A DNA stretch of 64,000 nt, from the NCBI RefSeq assembly GCF_002157835.1, contig NZ_CP020809.1, positions 6,138,001 to 6,202,000 of the forward strand, written 5' to 3'. Made by a program: the position numbers and the translations under genes. Positions 53,591-62,225 of the stretch are shown here, piece after piece. This DNA comes from Mycobacterium dioxanotrophicus. GTDB taxonomy: Bacteria; Actinomycetota; Actinomycetes; Mycobacteriales; Mycobacteriaceae. Positions within the stretch are counted from its first letter, which is position 1, and every line of letters begins with the position of its first letter. The notes under the pieces are model-generated. The model was not told the origin of the DNA. It made no database searches and saw nothing but the letters and a program-made list of their open reading frames with translations.

Positions 53591-54448
53591 ATCGCCTACC
53601 TCACTGGTGAATGCGTCGATCAGCGCGCGGACGGCAGCGTTGTCCTCGGCGCGGCGCCACACCAGCGACCAGGTCCACAGCGGGGTCGGGGCGACGATCG
53701 GGCGTCGCACCAGATCACGGGGCAGCGGGGCATCCTGCCCCTTTGGGTTGTTGAGCACCGGCCGGCCCAGTCGACGGACATGCTCGAAGAACGTCGGCCC
53801 GGTGACCCCGCCGTCGTCGGTGCGCATCAACCGGGCCCCGGTTTCCGCGGAGAACTCCTCGGCGTAGCGGTTCCAGGACGACCAGCTGGCCACGTCGGCG
53901 TCGACCAGCACCACCACGTCCTTGGCCGCGACCGGGCCGTCGTCGGTGCCGACGCACAGCGCGTACAGCCGGTCCACGCCGATGAGGTGCGCCTGAAGTG
54001 ACAGCTCGGCCAGGTCGTCGGTAGGCACCCAGCAGATCGCCAGGTCCAGGCTGCCGTCGGCGACCCTGGCCGCCTGCGTGTGCGACGGCATCACCCAGGT
54101 GTCCACCCGCAGTTGCGCGACGCCGGCCGCCCGATCGGCCAGATCCACGGGACGCCAATTGACGTAGCCGATCCGTACGGGATCGGAGACCGCCAATCCC
54201 GTTGCCCGTCTGCGGAATTCATCGGCACGCCGAACCAGCGCACGAGCCTCGGGCAGCAGCGCCGCACCCGCCGGGGTGAGGGCCACCGACCGCCGGTCAC
54301 GATCGAAGAGACCGACCTTGAGGTCGCGCTCGAGCGCCTTGATCTGCTGGGACAGTGACGGGCCCGCGATGTGTAGCCGCTCGGCGGCGCGGCCGAAGTT
54401 CAACTCCTCGGCGACCACCACGAAGTACCGCAACTGGCGCAGTTCCAC
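53459..54448 (-). CDS. LysR-family transcriptional regulator
   Basis: A 329-residue regulator with the N-terminal HTH MELRQLRYFVVVAEELNFGRAAERLHIAGPSLSQQIKALE and an effector domain that begins DPVRIGYVNWRPVDLADRA. The last 30-40 residues (HGDGVWLPPDDPHRGRGQGG onwards) are low-complexity and lie over the MFS coding end. This suggests that the true functional end is earlier and the tail has extended by loss of a stop. It is divergent from the SDR gene, which it probably controls. Confidence 0.88.
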   Translation of the reverse strand: MELRQLRYFVVVAEELNFGRAAERLHIAGPSLSQQIKALERDLKVGLFDRDRRSVALTPAGAALLPEARALVRRADEFRRRATGLAVSDPVRIGYVNWRPVDLADRAAGVAQLRVDTWVMPSHTQAARVADGSLDLAICWVPTDDLAELSLQAHLIGVDRLYALCVGTDDGPVAAKDVVVLVDADVASWSSWNRYAEEFSAETGARLMRTDDGGVTGPTFFEHVRRLGRPVLNNPKGQDAPLPRDLVRRPIVAPTPLWTWSLVWRRAEDNAAVRALIDAFTSEVGDLGVHGDGVWLPPDDPHRGRGQGGQHDDDRPGDQRELKPTVQQR

Positions 54449-54566
54449 GGTTGCAGACTAGTAGGCGCAGCCTCTCAGCAGTGAGCAAACCCGTCGTGAC
54501 CTGCGGGAGTCGACGGCTCCTTCGCTCTGTTGTATCCGGCGACGGACCACAGAAAGGGCCAGGATC

Positions 54567-55280
54567 ATGAGCAACACACCCAAGGTAGCCATCATCACCG
54601 GGGCATCACAGGGCATCGGCGAGGCGCTGGTCGCGGGCTACCGCAAGCTGGGCTATGCCGTCGTCGCCAACTCCCGGAGCATCGCGGCGAGCGACGATCC
54701 GATGGTGCTGACGGTTGCCGGCGACATCGGTCAGCCGGGTGTCGGGCAGCGCGTCGTCGACGCCGCCGTCGAGCGGTTCGGGCGGGTCGACACCATCGTC
54801 AACAACGCCGGCATCTTCATCTCCAAGTCGTTCACCGACTACACCGACGAGGACTACGCCGCGATCACCGGGGTGAACCTGCGCGGCTTCTTCGAGCTGA
54901 CCCGCGCCGGGATCGCCGCCGTCGAGGCGCACGGCGAGGGTGGTCACGTCGTCACCATCTCGACGAGCCTGGTGGATCAGGCCGACTCCCGCGTGCCGTC
55001 GGCACTGGCGTCGCTGACCAAGGGTGGGTTGAACGCAGCCACCAAGGCACTGGCCATCGAGTACGCGACTCGCGGAATCCGTTCCAACGCAGTGGCACTG
55101 GGCACGATCCGGACTCCGATGCATGATCCGTCCACCCACGAGTTCCTCAACAAGCTGCACCCGGTCGGTCACATGGGCGATATCGACGACGTGGTCGAGG
55201 CCGTGCTGTACTTGGAGACCGCCACGTTTGTGACCGGCGAGATCCTGCACGTCGACGGAGGCCAGAGTGCCGGACGCTGA
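54567..55280 (+). CDS. SDR-family oxidoreductase
   Basis: A 237-residue short-chain dehydrogenase: VAIITGASQGIGEALVAGYR (cofactor loop), TIVNNAGIFIS, and LASLTKGGLNAATKALAIEY. The usual catalytic Tyr-x3-Lys is here LASLTKGG, so the Tyr is replaced by Leu/Ser while Ser of TISTSL and Lys are kept; activity may be altered. AGAAAGGG lies 16 bases upstream, weak at the start. It overlaps the next gene by 14 bases. Confidence 0.85.
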   Translation: MSNTPKVAIITGASQGIGEALVAGYRKLGYAVVANSRSIAASDDPMVLTVAGDIGQPGVGQRVVDAAVERFGRVDTIVNNAGIFISKSFTDYTDEDYAAITGVNLRGFFELTRAGIAAVEAHGEGGHVVTISTSLVDQADSRVPSALASLTKGGLNAATKALAIEYATRGIRSNAVALGTIRTPMHDPSTHEFLNKLHPVGHMGDIDDVVEAVLYLETATFVTGEILHVDGGQSAGR

Positions 55281-55632
55281 GACGCTCCTTCGTGAGCTCC
55301 TCGATGAGTGGAAGGCCGGGGTGGACGGTCACGATCCGGACCGGGTCGCCGCGGTGTTCACCGAGGACGCGATCTTCCAGGGATTGCAGCCGCACAGCGT
55401 GGGACGGCGCGGCGTGTACGCCTACTACGACTCGCAGCCGGTCGGGCTGACGGTGGACTACCGGTTCCACGAAACCCGCAGGCCCGCCAGTGGTGTCGCA
55501 CTGGGTTACCTGCGGGCGGACTTCACCCTCCCCGACGGCACGGCCGTCCCGCTGAACCTCAGCGTGCTGGCAACCTTGGGCCCTGAAGGCTGGCGGATCT
55601 CCTTCTACCAGGTCAGCCCAGTGCCGGGATGA
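55267..55632 (+). CDS. SnoaL/DUF4440-like protein
   Basis: A 121-residue NTF2-like protein: LLRELLDEWKAGVDGHDPDRVAAVFTEDAIFQGL, YDSQPVGLTVDYRFHETRRP and VLATLGPEGWRISFYQVSPV. It overlaps the SDR gene by 14 bases and the convergent LLM gene by 20. The family includes cyclases, isomerases and stress proteins; the role here is unknown. Confidence 0.82.
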   Translation: MPDAETLLRELLDEWKAGVDGHDPDRVAAVFTEDAIFQGLQPHSVGRRGVYAYYDSQPVGLTVDYRFHETRRPASGVALGYLRADFTLPDGTAVPLNLSVLATLGPEGWRISFYQVSPVPG

Positions 55633-56602
55633 CCTCACGCTCGAACAACTCGATACCGGACCGGTCGTACGCGGCCTCGGGGAAGTACACGATCGCGTAC
55701 TCACACCCGAGGTCGCGGAGCCGTTTGAGCCGTTCGACCACCTGTTCGGGAGTGCCGGTCGCGGAGTCGGGCGAGGCCACATTGGCCAGCATGGCGTCGA
55801 CGGCGGGCTCACCGGCGACCGGGATCTGCCGTGCCCGGATGCGTTCGAGGCGCTCGGCGACGTCGGATTCCGACGTGCCGACGACGGCGTTGAAGTTGGC
55901 CGACCGCACGATCGCGCCGTAGTCGGTGCCGACCTCCTTGCAGTGCTCGGCAAGGATCTGCGACTTGTGGGCGAATCCGTCCGGCTCGGACGTGAAATTC
56001 GTGTACTGCGCATACCTGGCGGCGATCCGCAAGGTCACCTTCTCGCCGCCTCCGGCGATCCACAGTGGAATACCGCCGTCCTGTAACGGTTTCGGAGCGA
56101 CGATCGCGCCGTCGACCTGATAGTGCTTGCCGTCGAGGCTGACCCGGCCATCGCGCCACGCGTCGCGCATGATCTGCACGCCCTCATCGAGCCTTGCCAG
56201 CCGCACCCCGGCGGACGGGAAGCCGTAACCGTAGGCCCGCCACTCATGCTCGTACCAGCCACCGCCGATACCCATCTGCACCCGACCACCCGAGATCACG
56301 TCGACCGTCGCCGCGACCTTGGCGAGATACACCGGATTGCGGTAACTCATGGCCGTGCACATCTGGCCCAGCTTGATGCGTGAGGTGGTCGCGGCATACG
56401 CCGCCATCAACGTCCAGGCCTCATGGGTGGCCTCGTCGGTGGGCACCGGCACGGTGTGGAAATGGTCGTACACCCACAGCGAATCCCATTCGCCCGCGTC
56501 GGCGTACGCCGCCAGATCACGCATGACCGGCCAATGTTGTTCAGTGGGTGTGCCTACCAGGTCGAGTCGCCAGCCCTGCGGAATGAAGAGTCCAAAGCGC
56601 AT
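55613..56602 (-). CDS. LLM-class F420-dependent oxidoreductase
   Basis: A 329-residue luciferase-like protein of the F420 group: MRFGLFIPQGWRLDLVG, WDSLWVYDHFHTVPVP, ATTSRIKLGQMCTAMSYRNP and GRVQMGIGGGWYEHEWRAYG, a classic F420-binding set. It ends CEYAIVYFPEAAYDRSGIELFEREVIPALG. Substrate unknown. It converges on the SnoaL gene with a 20-base overlap. Confidence 0.9.
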   Translation of the reverse strand: MRFGLFIPQGWRLDLVGTPTEQHWPVMRDLAAYADAGEWDSLWVYDHFHTVPVPTDEATHEAWTLMAAYAATTSRIKLGQMCTAMSYRNPVYLAKVAATVDVISGGRVQMGIGGGWYEHEWRAYGYGFPSAGVRLARLDEGVQIMRDAWRDGRVSLDGKHYQVDGAIVAPKPLQDGGIPLWIAGGGEKVTLRIAARYAQYTNFTSEPDGFAHKSQILAEHCKEVGTDYGAIVRSANFNAVVGTSESDVAERLERIRARQIPVAGEPAVDAMLANVASPDSATGTPEQVVERLKRLRDLGCEYAIVYFPEAAYDRSGIELFEREVIPALG

Positions 56603-56758
56603 GGCTTCTGACTGTATGCCTCGGCGCTCAATCTGTCGCCGAGTGGCCGGTTATTGCACGCATTTTCGCGAGAGATGTCCCATAACTGGCCATTCGGCGC
56701 AGATCAGGCCACCGCGTGCCGGGCGCAGCGATCTTGATGGCATGACGCAGGGTTCGGG

Positions 56759-56995
56759 TCACGGCCTCACGCTACCGCTGATCAACGGTGGAATGGCCGG
56801 AACCTCGGGGGCATTGGCGATGTCTTCGACAGTCATCTTGAAACTGTCCGGGTAGCAGTCCCGCTCGGTGCGCCGCGCCGGCTCACTGGTGCGCCAGCAA
56901 TACAGGCACTGCTGGCACTGCAACACGTCCCAGACCCCGGGAACCGGTGAAGTGTAGAGCTTTTCGATGGTCTCGAACGCACATCGTGGACACAT
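56759..56995 (-). CDS. vdcD: Hydroxyarylic acid decarboxylase subunit D (VdcD/BsdD-like)
   Basis: A 78-residue protein with CPRCAFETIEKLYTSPVPGVWDVLQCQQCLYCWRTSEP: a four-cysteine zinc-ribbon-like unit typical of the small D subunit of non-oxidative hydroxybenzoate/vanillate decarboxylases. It is the third gene of the vdcBCD set, 13 bases after vdcC. ATG at 56995 has AAGGAGAACC upstream. Its function in the complex is not clear even in known systems. Confidence 0.85.
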   Translation of the reverse strand: MCPRCAFETIEKLYTSPVPGVWDVLQCQQCLYCWRTSEPARRTERDCYPDSFKMTVEDIANAPEVPAIPPLISGSVRP

Positions 56996-57008
56996 CACGA
57001 GGTTCTCC

Positions 57009-58433
57009 TTAATGGTTGGTTTGCAGCTGTTGAAGTTTGGTGAGCCACTGCCCCATCTCGGGCAGATCTCGAACCTGGTTGCCGTAGTTGCCGCGCCGAT
57101 CCGCGGCCACGGGTGTGGTGGCGTCGATGATGAGCTTGTCCACCACACCGGGGGTATTGGCCTGCGGTGCGAGTTCGAGGATCGGCAGGTTGCGCACCTG
57201 CACCAGATCCCCGGCAGGGTTCATCTTCGTCGACAAGGCCCACATGACCTGCGGCAGGTTGAACGGGTCGACGTCCTCGTCGACGACGATCACCGTCGCG
57301 GCGTAGCCGAGTCCGTGCGGCGTGGTCAGCACCCGCATCCCGACCGCTTTGGCGAATCCGCCGTAACGCTTCTTGGTGGACACGATCACTACCAGGCCGT
57401 GGGTGTACATCGCGTTGACGGCCTGCACCTCGGGAAAGTCCTTCTTGAGCTGTTCGTACAGCGGAACGCAGGTATTGGCGGCCATGAGGTAGTCGATCTC
57501 GGTCCACGGCATGCCCAGGTAGAGGTGCTCGAACACGGGGTTGTCCCGGTAGGAGATACGGTCGATGCGAATGACGGTCATGTTCCGGCCACCCGAGTAG
57601 TGTCCGGTGAATTCGCCGAAGGGCCCTTCGATTTCACGCTTGTGCCCTTCGATGACGCCCTCGATGACCACTTCGGAGCCCCACGGCACCGGTAGCCCGT
57701 GCAGAGGCGAGCGGGCGATGGGTGCCGGAGCACCCCGCAGCGCGCCGGCCAGTTCGTACTCGTTCTGGTCGTACTCCATGGGTGTGGCGGCGACGATCGA
57801 GATCACCGGGTCGTTGCCGAGCGTGATGGCGATCGGCAGATCCTCCCCGACCTGCTCGGCTTTGTGCAGATGCTGGGCGATGTCGTGCATCGGCACCGGC
57901 TGCAGCGCGAGCTTACGACGACCCTTCACCTCGATCCGGTAGATCCCGACGTTCTGCTTACCCGAATTGTCCGGATCCTCAGGATCTTTGGACACCACCG
58001 CGGCCTTGTCGAGGTAGAAGCCACCGTCACCGTCGTTGAGCCGGATCAGCGGTAGCACCTCGAAAATGTTGATGTCGTCACCGGTCTGGATGTTCTGTGC
58101 CCATGGCGGGTCCTCGCGCCATTCGGGCGCGACCGGGAACTCGGCCCAGCGCGCGATGAACTCCTCCACCTGCGCCTTGACGCCGGTGTCCTTCGGCAGC
58201 CCCAGCGCCAGCGCGTGATTGGCCCACGACCCGTGCACGTTCATCGCGATGCGGGCGTTGGTGAAGCCGGTGACATTGTCGAAGTACAGCGCGGGCGCGT
58301 TGTCGCCGAGCCGAGGCGCGGCGTTGGCCGCCGCGGCGATGTCCGGTTCAGGCATCACCTCGTCGGTGATGCGCAGCAACTGCCCCTGCTCGTCCAGGGT
58401 CTGCAGAAAGCTGCGCAGATCGTCGTAGGCCAT
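57009..58433 (-). CDS. vdcC: UbiD-family decarboxylase subunit C (VdcC/BsdC-like)
   Basis: A 474-residue prenylated-FMN-dependent (UbiD) decarboxylase, which removes CO2 from hydroxybenzoates such as vanillate or 4-hydroxybenzoate. The conserved elements are NVGIYRIEVKGRRKLALQPV, VAATPMEYDQNEYELAGAL, PLHGLPVPWGSEVVIEGVIEGHKREIEGPFGEFTGHYSGG (with the E(x)nE prFMN region) and the end segment VAADRRGNYGNQVRDLPEMGQW. It lies 20 bases after vdcB and needs the prFMN made by it. Confidence 0.92.
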   Translation of the reverse strand: MAYDDLRSFLQTLDEQGQLLRITDEVMPEPDIAAAANAAPRLGDNAPALYFDNVTGFTNARIAMNVHGSWANHALALGLPKDTGVKAQVEEFIARWAEFPVAPEWREDPPWAQNIQTGDDINIFEVLPLIRLNDGDGGFYLDKAAVVSKDPEDPDNSGKQNVGIYRIEVKGRRKLALQPVPMHDIAQHLHKAEQVGEDLPIAITLGNDPVISIVAATPMEYDQNEYELAGALRGAPAPIARSPLHGLPVPWGSEVVIEGVIEGHKREIEGPFGEFTGHYSGGRNMTVIRIDRISYRDNPVFEHLYLGMPWTEIDYLMAANTCVPLYEQLKKDFPEVQAVNAMYTHGLVVIVSTKKRYGGFAKAVGMRVLTTPHGLGYAATVIVVDEDVDPFNLPQVMWALSTKMNPAGDLVQVRNLPILELAPQANTPGVVDKLIIDATTPVAADRRGNYGNQVRDLPEMGQWLTKLQQLQTNH

Positions 58434-58453
58434 AGCGTTCTCCTCTCGGGTTG

Positions 58454-59044
58454 TCAGGCGACGGAATGCATTTCGCGGGCGGCGCGGATACCGTCCCAGC
58501 GTTTGGCGGCCGGGGCAGGTAGGTCGAACTGGTCGAGGATGCGAGCGACCACGTGGTCGACCATGTCATCCAGGGTTTGCGGGTGGTTGTAGAACGCCGG
58601 CATCGGCGGCACGATCTGCACGCCTTTGCGGGCCAGGTCGAGCATGTTCTCGAGGTGGATCTCGCTGAGCGGGGTCTCGCGCGGCACCAGTACCAGCTTG
58701 CGGCGTTCCTTGAGCACGACATCGGCGGCACGGCCCACCAGTCCGTCGGCGTACCCGGCGCGGACGCCTGCCAGCGTCTTCATCGAACACGGCACGATCA
58801 CCATGCCGTCGGTACGGAACGAACCCGATGAAATGGTCGCCCCCTGGTCCTCGGGATGGTGTACGACGTCGGCGAGCTGCCCCACCTGCGCGGTCGACAT
58901 CCCGGTTTCGAGCTCGATGGTGGTACGCGCCCAGCGGCTGAGCACCAGGTGGGTTTCCACCTCCGGCAGCTGTGCGAGGATCTCCAGCAGCCGGATCCCG
59001 AAGACGGCCCCGGTCGCCCCGGTCATCCCGACAATCAAACGCAT
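58454..59044 (-). CDS. vdcB: UbiX-family flavin prenyltransferase (VdcB/BsdB-like)
   Basis: A 196-residue protein with UbiX motifs: LIVGMTGATGAVFGIRLLEIL (FMN-binding loop), SSGSFRTDGMVIVPCSMKTLAGVRAGYADGL and LVLVPRETPLSEIHLENMLDLARKG. It prenylates FMN for the UbiD-type partner. ATG at 59044 starts it; longer frames overlap the AraC gene. It is the first gene of the vdcBCD operon, divergent from the AraC regulator. Confidence 0.92.
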   Translation of the reverse strand: MRLIVGMTGATGAVFGIRLLEILAQLPEVETHLVLSRWARTTIELETGMSTAQVGQLADVVHHPEDQGATISSGSFRTDGMVIVPCSMKTLAGVRAGYADGLVGRAADVVLKERRKLVLVPRETPLSEIHLENMLDLARKGVQIVPPMPAFYNHPQTLDDMVDHVVARILDQFDLPAPAAKRWDGIRAAREMHSVA

Positions 59045-59131
59045 GATGGTCTCTTTCGGTCGACTCTGTGTACTGAAATCAGACGTTACGGCGCATACAC
59101 TGGAGCCGACCACGCCCCAGGCGGACACCAT

Positions 59132-60016
59132 ATGGTGAAAATCGGACAACCCGAGGTGAGGGAAGTGCTGCCGACCGAGGTGCCGTTCCACGACTCGACG
59201 GACACCCCTGGCGTCGAAGTGCTCACCTTTGCCGCACTGACGCGGCGGGCGCGCGGTCACGGCCTCGACCCGTTCACCCCGATGCGCCCGGCGTTCCACC
59301 ATCTCGTCACGGTCACCGGCGGCCCCCCGCTGCACTGCGCGGTCGACTTCACCGAATATGAACTGACCCAACATGACTGGCTGTGGATACGGCCGCGCCA
59401 GGTCCTGCAGTGGCGGCCCGACCTGGCCGATTCCGAGGGCACCATCCTGCTGTTTCCGTCGGGCTTCCTCGACGAGACCACGGTTGCGACGGCGCACGTC
59501 GACAGCCCGGCCGCGGCTCCGACCCCGGTGCGATCCTCCACGGCCGACCGGACCGCCCGACTCCTCGTCGACGCGCACCGGGACCAGACGGGCCTGCCTC
59601 AGGCCATCCGTATCGAGATCGTGCGCCACCTGCTGTCGGCACTGCTGCTGCACCTGGCAAGCACCGCCGAGAGCTCGTCGACGGATCCCACCAACACCGT
59701 GTTCCGTGACTTCCAGCTGGCCGTCGAGCGCGACTACGCGCACCGGCACCGGGTCGAGGACTACGCCACCGACCTCGGGTACAGCGTGCGCACGCTCACG
59801 CGGGCGTGCCGGCTGGCGACCGGCCACGGCGCGAAGCGTGTCATCGACAACCGGGTACTACTGGAGGCCAAACGACTGCTGGTGCACACCGACCTGACGG
59901 GCACCGCGATCGGCGCCCGAGTCGGCATTCCCGACCCGACGATGTTCACCAAGTTCTTCCGCACCCGTACCGGCGAAACCCCCGCAACTTTTCGGTCCCG
60001 CGTCCGCGGAATCTGA
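59132..60016 (+). CDS. AraC-family regulator, divergent from vdcBCD
   Basis: A 294-residue regulator with an N-terminal sensor (PFTPMRPAFHHLVTVTGGPPLHCAVDFTEYEL) and a C-terminal double HTH (FQLAVERDYAHRHRVEDYATDLGYSVRTLTRACRLATG; VGIPDPTMFTKFFRTRTGETPATFR). Only 87 bases separate it from vdcB, so it probably activates the decarboxylase genes in response to a hydroxybenzoate. ATG at 59132 is chosen; earlier frames run antisense through vdcB. Confidence 0.9.
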   Translation: MVKIGQPEVREVLPTEVPFHDSTDTPGVEVLTFAALTRRARGHGLDPFTPMRPAFHHLVTVTGGPPLHCAVDFTEYELTQHDWLWIRPRQVLQWRPDLADSEGTILLFPSGFLDETTVATAHVDSPAAAPTPVRSSTADRTARLLVDAHRDQTGLPQAIRIEIVRHLLSALLLHLASTAESSSTDPTNTVFRDFQLAVERDYAHRHRVEDYATDLGYSVRTLTRACRLATGHGAKRVIDNRVLLEAKRLLVHTDLTGTAIGARVGIPDPTMFTKFFRTRTGETPATFRSRVRGI

Positions 60017-60064
60017 ATACAGCTGGGTCACAGCATTTTCCAAATGTCGTTCTAGGCTGTCAGG

Positions 60065-60490
60065 ATGGCCCTCTCCAAGGACGAACGCGAACAGTTTCTA
60101 GCCGAACCGCACATCGCCGCCCTGTCGGTCTACGCCGGCGACAAGCGCGGACCGCTGACCGTACCGATCTGGTACCAGTACTCCCCCGGCGGTGAGCCTT
60201 GGCTGCTCACCGGCAACGGGTCCCGCAAGCACCGGCTGATCGAGGCGGCCGGTCACCTGTCGCTGATGGCCGAGCGGCTCGAACCGAGCGTGCGCTACGT
60301 GGCGGTCGACGGGGCGGTGAGCCGCATCGAGCCGGGCACCGACGAGCAGCTCGTCGAGATGGCCAAGCGCTATCTGGCCCCGGACAAGGTCGAACCGTAC
60401 CTGGAGTACGCGCGCCGCGAGCACGGCGAAAGTGTCGCGGTCTACTTGAAGCCCGAGCACTGGCTCTCCGCCGACCTGGGCAACCTCTGA
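60065..60490 (+). CDS. PPOX-class (pyridoxamine 5'-phosphate oxidase-like) flavin/F420 protein
   Basis: A 141-residue split-barrel protein (PHIAALSVYAGDKRGPLTVPIWYQYSPGGEPWLLTGNGSRKHRLI). Such proteins bind FMN, F420 or biliverdin and reduce or scavenge small molecules. No membrane segment. It stands alone, ATG at 60065. The cofactor cannot be told from the sequence. Confidence 0.82.
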   Translation: MALSKDEREQFLAEPHIAALSVYAGDKRGPLTVPIWYQYSPGGEPWLLTGNGSRKHRLIEAAGHLSLMAERLEPSVRYVAVDGAVSRIEPGTDEQLVEMAKRYLAPDKVEPYLEYARREHGESVAVYLKPEHWLSADLGNL

Positions 60491-60591
60491 TCCCCAAGGC
60501 GTTCACAGCAATCTGACAGTTGGTTCACAGATCTACTGGCACAACGGAATTGGCGCGCAGACGACAGCTCATCGGCGGTTAGGCTCCGTGG

Positions 60592-61418
60592 GTGGCCCCG
60601 AAACTGCGCGTCGATCCGAGTGTCTTGCGCTCAGCTGCTGACGGGTTCAACCAGATCGGAGCCGCCCTGTCCGGCGCGAACATCGGGCAGGGCCTCTCCG
60701 GGCTGACCGCGAGCCTGCCCGATTCGTCACCGGTGGTGCTGCCGAGCAGGCCGCCGCGATTGTCGACGGCGCCGCCAGACGCGTGGGTACAGAACTGTCT
60801 CAGCTCTCCACCAACCTGGGTTCCGCAGCCGACAAGTACGAAAAGACCGATGCCGAACTGGGCAGAAAGCTCGACAAGACCGTCGATGATCCTGTTAAGA
60901 AGGACGGCGGCGGCACGAAGAAGGACGAGCCCGGCCCCACGGCGCCCGCTGGTCCGCAGGCCATCCCCGTCGACCAGGTGACCTACGCCAACGGCAATTG
61001 GCCCTCGGGCGCCGACGCCACCCGCACCGCCATCAATCAGGCCCTGGACCAACGCGGCGTCACCGACCCGGCTGCACGGCAACGCTGGATCGACGCCTAC
61101 ATGACTCTGACCGAGCACGAATCGTCGTATAACCCCATGGCGGTCAACAACTGGGACATCAACGCCAAGCCGCCCAACTCGACCTACAAAGTCTCCGACG
61201 GCTCCGGCAACGGATGTTCGCGCGGTCTGGCCCAGTGCGTGCCGGGAACTTTCGCCCGATACCACCAACCCGGCACGTCGAACGACATCTACGATCCCGT
61301 CGCCAACATCGCCGCATCGATGAACTACCTGGTCGGAAACTATGGCGTCGCCCCGGACGGTTCGGACATTCTCGCCAAGATCCCGCAAGCCAACCCTGGC
61401 GTCCACCAGGGCTACTGA
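60592..61418 (+). pseudogene. Type VII secretion-type transglycosylase, broken by an apparent frameshift
   Basis: A GTG at 60592 opens an EspC/WXG-like helical domain (KLRVDPSVLRSAADGFNQIG then LSGLTASLPDS). Near 60727 the coding shifts to another frame: VTGGAAEQAAAIVDGAARRV follows and goes on through LGSAADKYEKTDAELGRKLD to 61418. The original frame stops at 60981. YEKTD fits the YxxxD/E type VII secretion signal. The C-terminal part (about 110 residues) is a lysozyme-like transglycosylase: WIDAYMTLTEHESSYNPMAV carries the likely catalytic Glu, and GLAQCVPGTFARYHQPG follows. One missing base in GATTCGTCACC would restore the frame, so this could be a real mutation or a sequencing error. Confidence 0.75.
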
Positions 61419-61435
61419 GACTGAACAGGAGTTCG

Positions 61436-62212
61436 ATGACAGCCAGGCACGCGTTGGCGCTCGTTGTCATGACAGTCGTTGCCGCCGCGGCCATGTCGGC
61501 CTGCGGGACCACGACGACAGGCACACCCCAGGCTGAACCGATCACCCAGACAAGCTCTACCCAGCCGAACCCGGTCGCGACGGCCGAAACGGCGAGCGCT
61601 TCCCCGTCATCGAGCGCGAAATCGCAAGCAGCGGTGCCTGTGCCGGCCGCAGCGTGGATCAGTGCCGACCGAATTCCGCAAAACTCCGACCAACCGTGGC
61701 CGGATCTCGCTGACCGCGCCGAACCGCTGGGAACAAACACGTTCCGCCTCTACGGACTGTGCGGGGCGACACCATCACCGATTGCCAACGGGGACAACGC
61801 CCGAGCCGTGGTGGACAACGGTGACGGCCACTGGTCGGCCGAACAAGTCATCGTGCACTACCCCGGTGACCCGTGGACCATGGGGCAGACAGTGAGCCTC
61901 GATGCCGCCAACCTGCAGAACGTTCTGACCCAGTGCACCTCCACCGCACCGGGTACAACACTGCAGTTCACCACCCCCGTGAGCTCAAGATGTCCCAGCG
62001 TGGCGCGCGGTGGATGCCACCAGGTTGCCGCTGAAATACGCTCTGCTGACGGCCAATCCACGGCACACGTCTACCTTGCCAATGTCGGCAGCACCATCAC
62101 CGAGCTGACAGTGTGGGCCAACGGCACCCCCAGCACACCATGGGCCGGCGCCGCTGACGAAGATGTGTTCGCCGCCATGAACCCGCAGCTGTGCACCGTG
62201 TGGGAATGCTGA
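61436..62212 (+). CDS. Putative lipoprotein
   Basis: A 258-residue protein with a lipoprotein signal (LALVVMTVVAAAAMSAC, lipobox cysteine at about residue 23), a Ser/Thr/Pro-rich linker, and a C-terminal domain with four or more cysteines (RLYGLCGATP; LTQCTST; SSRCPSVARGGCHQVAAEIRS). It should be anchored on the outer face of the membrane. It follows the transglycosylase gene by 17 bases and precedes the WxG protein by 13. Function unknown. Confidence 0.8.
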   Translation: MTARHALALVVMTVVAAAAMSACGTTTTGTPQAEPITQTSSTQPNPVATAETASASPSSSAKSQAAVPVPAAAWISADRIPQNSDQPWPDLADRAEPLGTNTFRLYGLCGATPSPIANGDNARAVVDNGDGHWSAEQVIVHYPGDPWTMGQTVSLDAANLQNVLTQCTSTAPGTTLQFTTPVSSRCPSVARGGCHQVAAEIRSADGQSTAHVYLANVGSTITELTVWANGTPSTPWAGAADEDVFAAMNPQLCTVWEC

Positions 62213-62225
62213 CAGGGACCCACCG

